Source: an uncultured Chlorobiota bacterium (GTDB lineage: Bacteria > Bacteroidota > Kapaibacteriia > OLB7). From it: a DNA stretch of 8,452 nt. Of the stretch, positions 6,592 to 8,452 are shown piece by piece. Numbering within the stretch: position 1 is the stretch's first letter; each line of letters opens with the position of its first letter. The translations under genes were made by a program, and so were the position numbers. The DNA lies in NCBI GenBank assembly GCA_946481475.1, contig CAMLOB010000139.1, positions 1-8,452 on the forward strand. Reading direction: 5' to 3'. Under the pieces are notes generated by a model. The model worked only from the letters and a program-made list of their open reading frames with translations, searched no databases and was not told the origin of the DNA.

Positions 6592-8452
6592 ATGAGCAGC
6601 AACAACAAGGGTATCTCGAACGGTCATGTCGACCAGTCCGCTATGCGGCCCCCGGAGGAGAACCCGCAGCATGTGCATAAAGAGTTCGGGTTGACTTCTC
6701 TTTCGGTCAACAACCGGATTGCCATCTATGTGCTGACGGCGATCATTGCCATCATGGGGATCGTCAGCTATCTGAATCTGCCCAAGGAGGCCGCTCCGGA
6801 AGTGGTCATCCCGATGGCCTTCGTCTCCACGCCGTACTTCGGCGTCTCTCCTTCGGATATCGAGAGTCAGGTGACCCGTCCGATCGAGAAGGAGCTGAAA
6901 GGACTCAGCGGCGTGAAGAAAATCACATCACAGTCGATGGAGGGGTACAGCGCGATCACCATCGAGTTCGATCCGGACGTCAAGCTGGAGGAGGCGCTGC
7001 AGAAGGTCCGCGATCGTGTCGATCTGGCAAAGAAGGATTTGCCGGACGATGCCGAGGAGCCTCGTGTGGTGGAAATCAATACGGCCGAGTTCCCGATTCT
7101 CTTTGTCAATATCTCCGGCAAGTATTCTCTGGTGAAGCTGAAGGAGATTGCCGAGGATGTCAAGGACCGGCTTGAGGCCTTCCCCGAGGTGCTGGAGGTG
7201 GATCTCTCCGGCGGACTGGAACGGGAGGTGCAGGTGAATGTTGATCTGGCGAAAGTCAAGTACTACAACATCTCCCTTCAGGATGTGATCAACGCCGTGC
7301 GGAACGAGAACACGACGATTCCGGGGGGAACGGTGGATGTGGAGAACATGAAGTTCCTTGCGCGTGTTCCGGGCGAGTTCAGCGATCCGCAGGAGGTGTT
7401 GGATATTGTGGTGAAGACGCCGGTGGGGGGAGGTCCGATTTACGTGCGGGACGTTGCCGATGTCGACTTCGGTTTCAAGGAGCGTTCTACCTATGCCCGT
7501 CTGGATCGCGATCAGGTGATTACCCTGGCGGTGAAGAAGCGGGCCGGGTCGAACATCCTGAACCTGTCGGACAAGGTGAATGAGGAGGTTGCCCGTCTGG
7601 AGGCGAGCGGTACGCTCCCGCCGACGACCGAGGTGACGATCACCAACAACCAGTCCGACACGATTCGCGATATGGTCTCCAGTCTGGAGAACAACATCAT
7701 CTTCGGACTGATCCTTGTCGTCGGCGTTCTTCTCTTCTTTATGGGCGTGCGGAACGCAACGCTTGTCGGTGTGGCGGTTCCGCTTTCGATGCTCCTGTCG
7801 TTCATTATTCTCTCGCTGGTCGGGACGACGATGAACATGATCGTTCTCTTCTCTCTGATCCTGGCGCTCGGCATGCTTGTCGACAACGCAATTGTGGTGG
7901 TTGAGAACATCTACCGTTATGTGAGCGAGGAGGGGTACGACAAGGTAAAGGCGGCGAAGCTGGCAACCGGAGAGGTGGCGGTTCCGATCATCACCTCGAC
8001 GGCCACAACGCTCTTCGCCTTTCTGCCGATGGCCTTCTGGCCCGGCATCATCGGTGACTTCATGAAGTATCTGCCGATCACGCTGATCGTGACGCTCGGT
8101 TCTTCACTGTTCGTGGCACTGGTCATCAACCCGACTCTCTCCAGCCGGATCATGCGGCTTGACGGAGAGAAGGGGCAGAAGCTGTCGACGTTGGGGAAGG
8201 TTCTTGTCGGAGGTGTCGTGCTTCTTGCAGCAGGCCTTGCGGCGATGTCGAACCTTGTGACCTTCGGCGTCTTCACTGTCGGCATCCTGCTCTTTATCCT
8301 GTTTAACCGAATTTTCTTCACGCCGGTCGGCAGGTGGATCCGGGATACCGGATTCCCGGCAATGCAGCGTGCGTATCGGTCGACGTTGACCTGGGCACTG
8401 GGACGGTCGCGTGTGTGGGGATTCCTTGAGCGATTTTCGGATAGGCTTTGGA
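6592..8452 (+). CDS. RND-family efflux pump inner-membrane permease, N-terminal 620 residues (3' end outside window)
   Basis: The reading frame is open to the window end. It encodes the first part of a resistance-nodulation-division transporter, a proton-driven exporter that trimerises in the inner membrane. Visible in order are a hydrophilic N-terminal tail of about 35 residues, TM1 about 43-61, the first porter region starting 'PEVVIPMAFVSTPYFGVSPSDIE' (written in part) with 'VTRPIEKEL' at about 95, then a block of TM2-TM6 between about 369 and 512. TM4 carries the proton-relay region LGMLVDNAIVVVENIYR, with aspartate at 431 and asparagine at 432 where AcrB has two aspartates. After TM6 (NPTLSSRIMRL, from about 513) come two further hydrophobic segments at about 537-552 and 556-576. 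Full-length members have about 1000-1150 residues, so roughly 400-500 are missing. The start at 6592 has no Shine-Dalgarno sequence. Context with adaptor and outer-membrane genes supports a tripartite drug-type exporter; the substrate is unknown. Confidence 0.94.
   Translation, partial: MSSNNKGISNGHVDQSAMRPPEENPQHVHKEFGLTSLSVNNRIAIYVLTAIIAIMGIVSYLNLPKEAAPEVVIPMAFVSTPYFGVSPSDIESQVTRPIEKELKGLSGVKKITSQSMEGYSAITIEFDPDVKLEEALQKVRDRVDLAKKDLPDDAEEPRVVEINTAEFPILFVNISGKYSLVKLKEIAEDVKDRLEAFPEVLEVDLSGGLEREVQVNVDLAKVKYYNISLQDVINAVRNENTTIPGGTVDVENMKFLARVPGEFSDPQEVLDIVVKTPVGGGPIYVRDVADVDFGFKERSTYARLDRDQVITLAVKKRAGSNILNLSDKVNEEVARLEASGTLPPTTEVTITNNQSDTIRDMVSSLENNIIFGLILVVGVLLFFMGVRNATLVGVAVPLSMLLSFIILSLVGTTMNMIVLFSLILALGMLVDNAIVVVENIYRYVSEEGYDKVKAAKLATGEVAVPIITSTATTLFAFLPMAFWPGIIGDFMKYLPITLIVTLGSSLFVALVINPTLSSRIMRLDGEKGQKLSTLGKVLVGGVVLLAAGLAAMSNLVTFGVFTVGILLFILFNRIFFTPVGRWIRDTGFPAMQRAYRSTLTWALGRSRVWGFLERFSDRLW

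Overview
The window comes from a diderm (Gram-negative-type) bacterium, shown by a TolC-family outer-membrane channel, a lipoprotein periplasmic adaptor and an RND pump. Base composition is moderately GC-rich. Most gene starts lack a convincing Shine-Dalgarno sequence. The promoter region of the TetR-family gene has a match to the Bacteroidetes-type -33/-7 pattern, and the RND pump carries extra helices that I recall from pumps of the Bacteroidetes/Chlorobi side. I therefore lean, without certainty, towards an uncultured member of the wider FCB group. All genes read on the + strand.

Region 1 (1-2955) is the 3' part of a peptide/nickel-type ABC importer operon. It holds the C-terminal end of an extracytoplasmic solute-binding protein, a DppB/OppB-type permease and a DppC/OppC-type permease with a long N-terminal tail and an enlarged external loop. 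Two tandem hairpins, one of which looks like a dispersed repeat, sit between the binding protein and the first permease. A near-ideal intrinsic terminator closes the operon. No ATPase gene follows, so the ATPases must be upstream or elsewhere.

Region 2 (2884-3144) is a short intergenic stretch rich in repeats. It holds the terminator, a partial second copy of the terminator hairpin, a degenerate 8-bp tandem repeat between them, and then the control region of the next operon: a candidate promoter followed by two overlapping inverted repeats that look like a TetR-type operator.

Region 3 (3145-8452) is a co-directional efflux operon: TetR-family repressor, TolC-like outer-membrane factor, lipoprotein adaptor and RND inner-membrane pump (cut by the window end). 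Together the last three form a tripartite drug or metabolite exporter. The first gene probably represses the whole set through the palindrome in front of it. A second inverted repeat with the same GACC-N4-GGTC core spans the stop codon of the outer-membrane factor gene, just before the adaptor gene.

I see no CRISPR array, tRNA, rRNA, transposase or phage gene. The content is mostly of known families; the less ordinary parts are the intergenic repeats, the nested operator structure and some departures in the pump and permease proteins.
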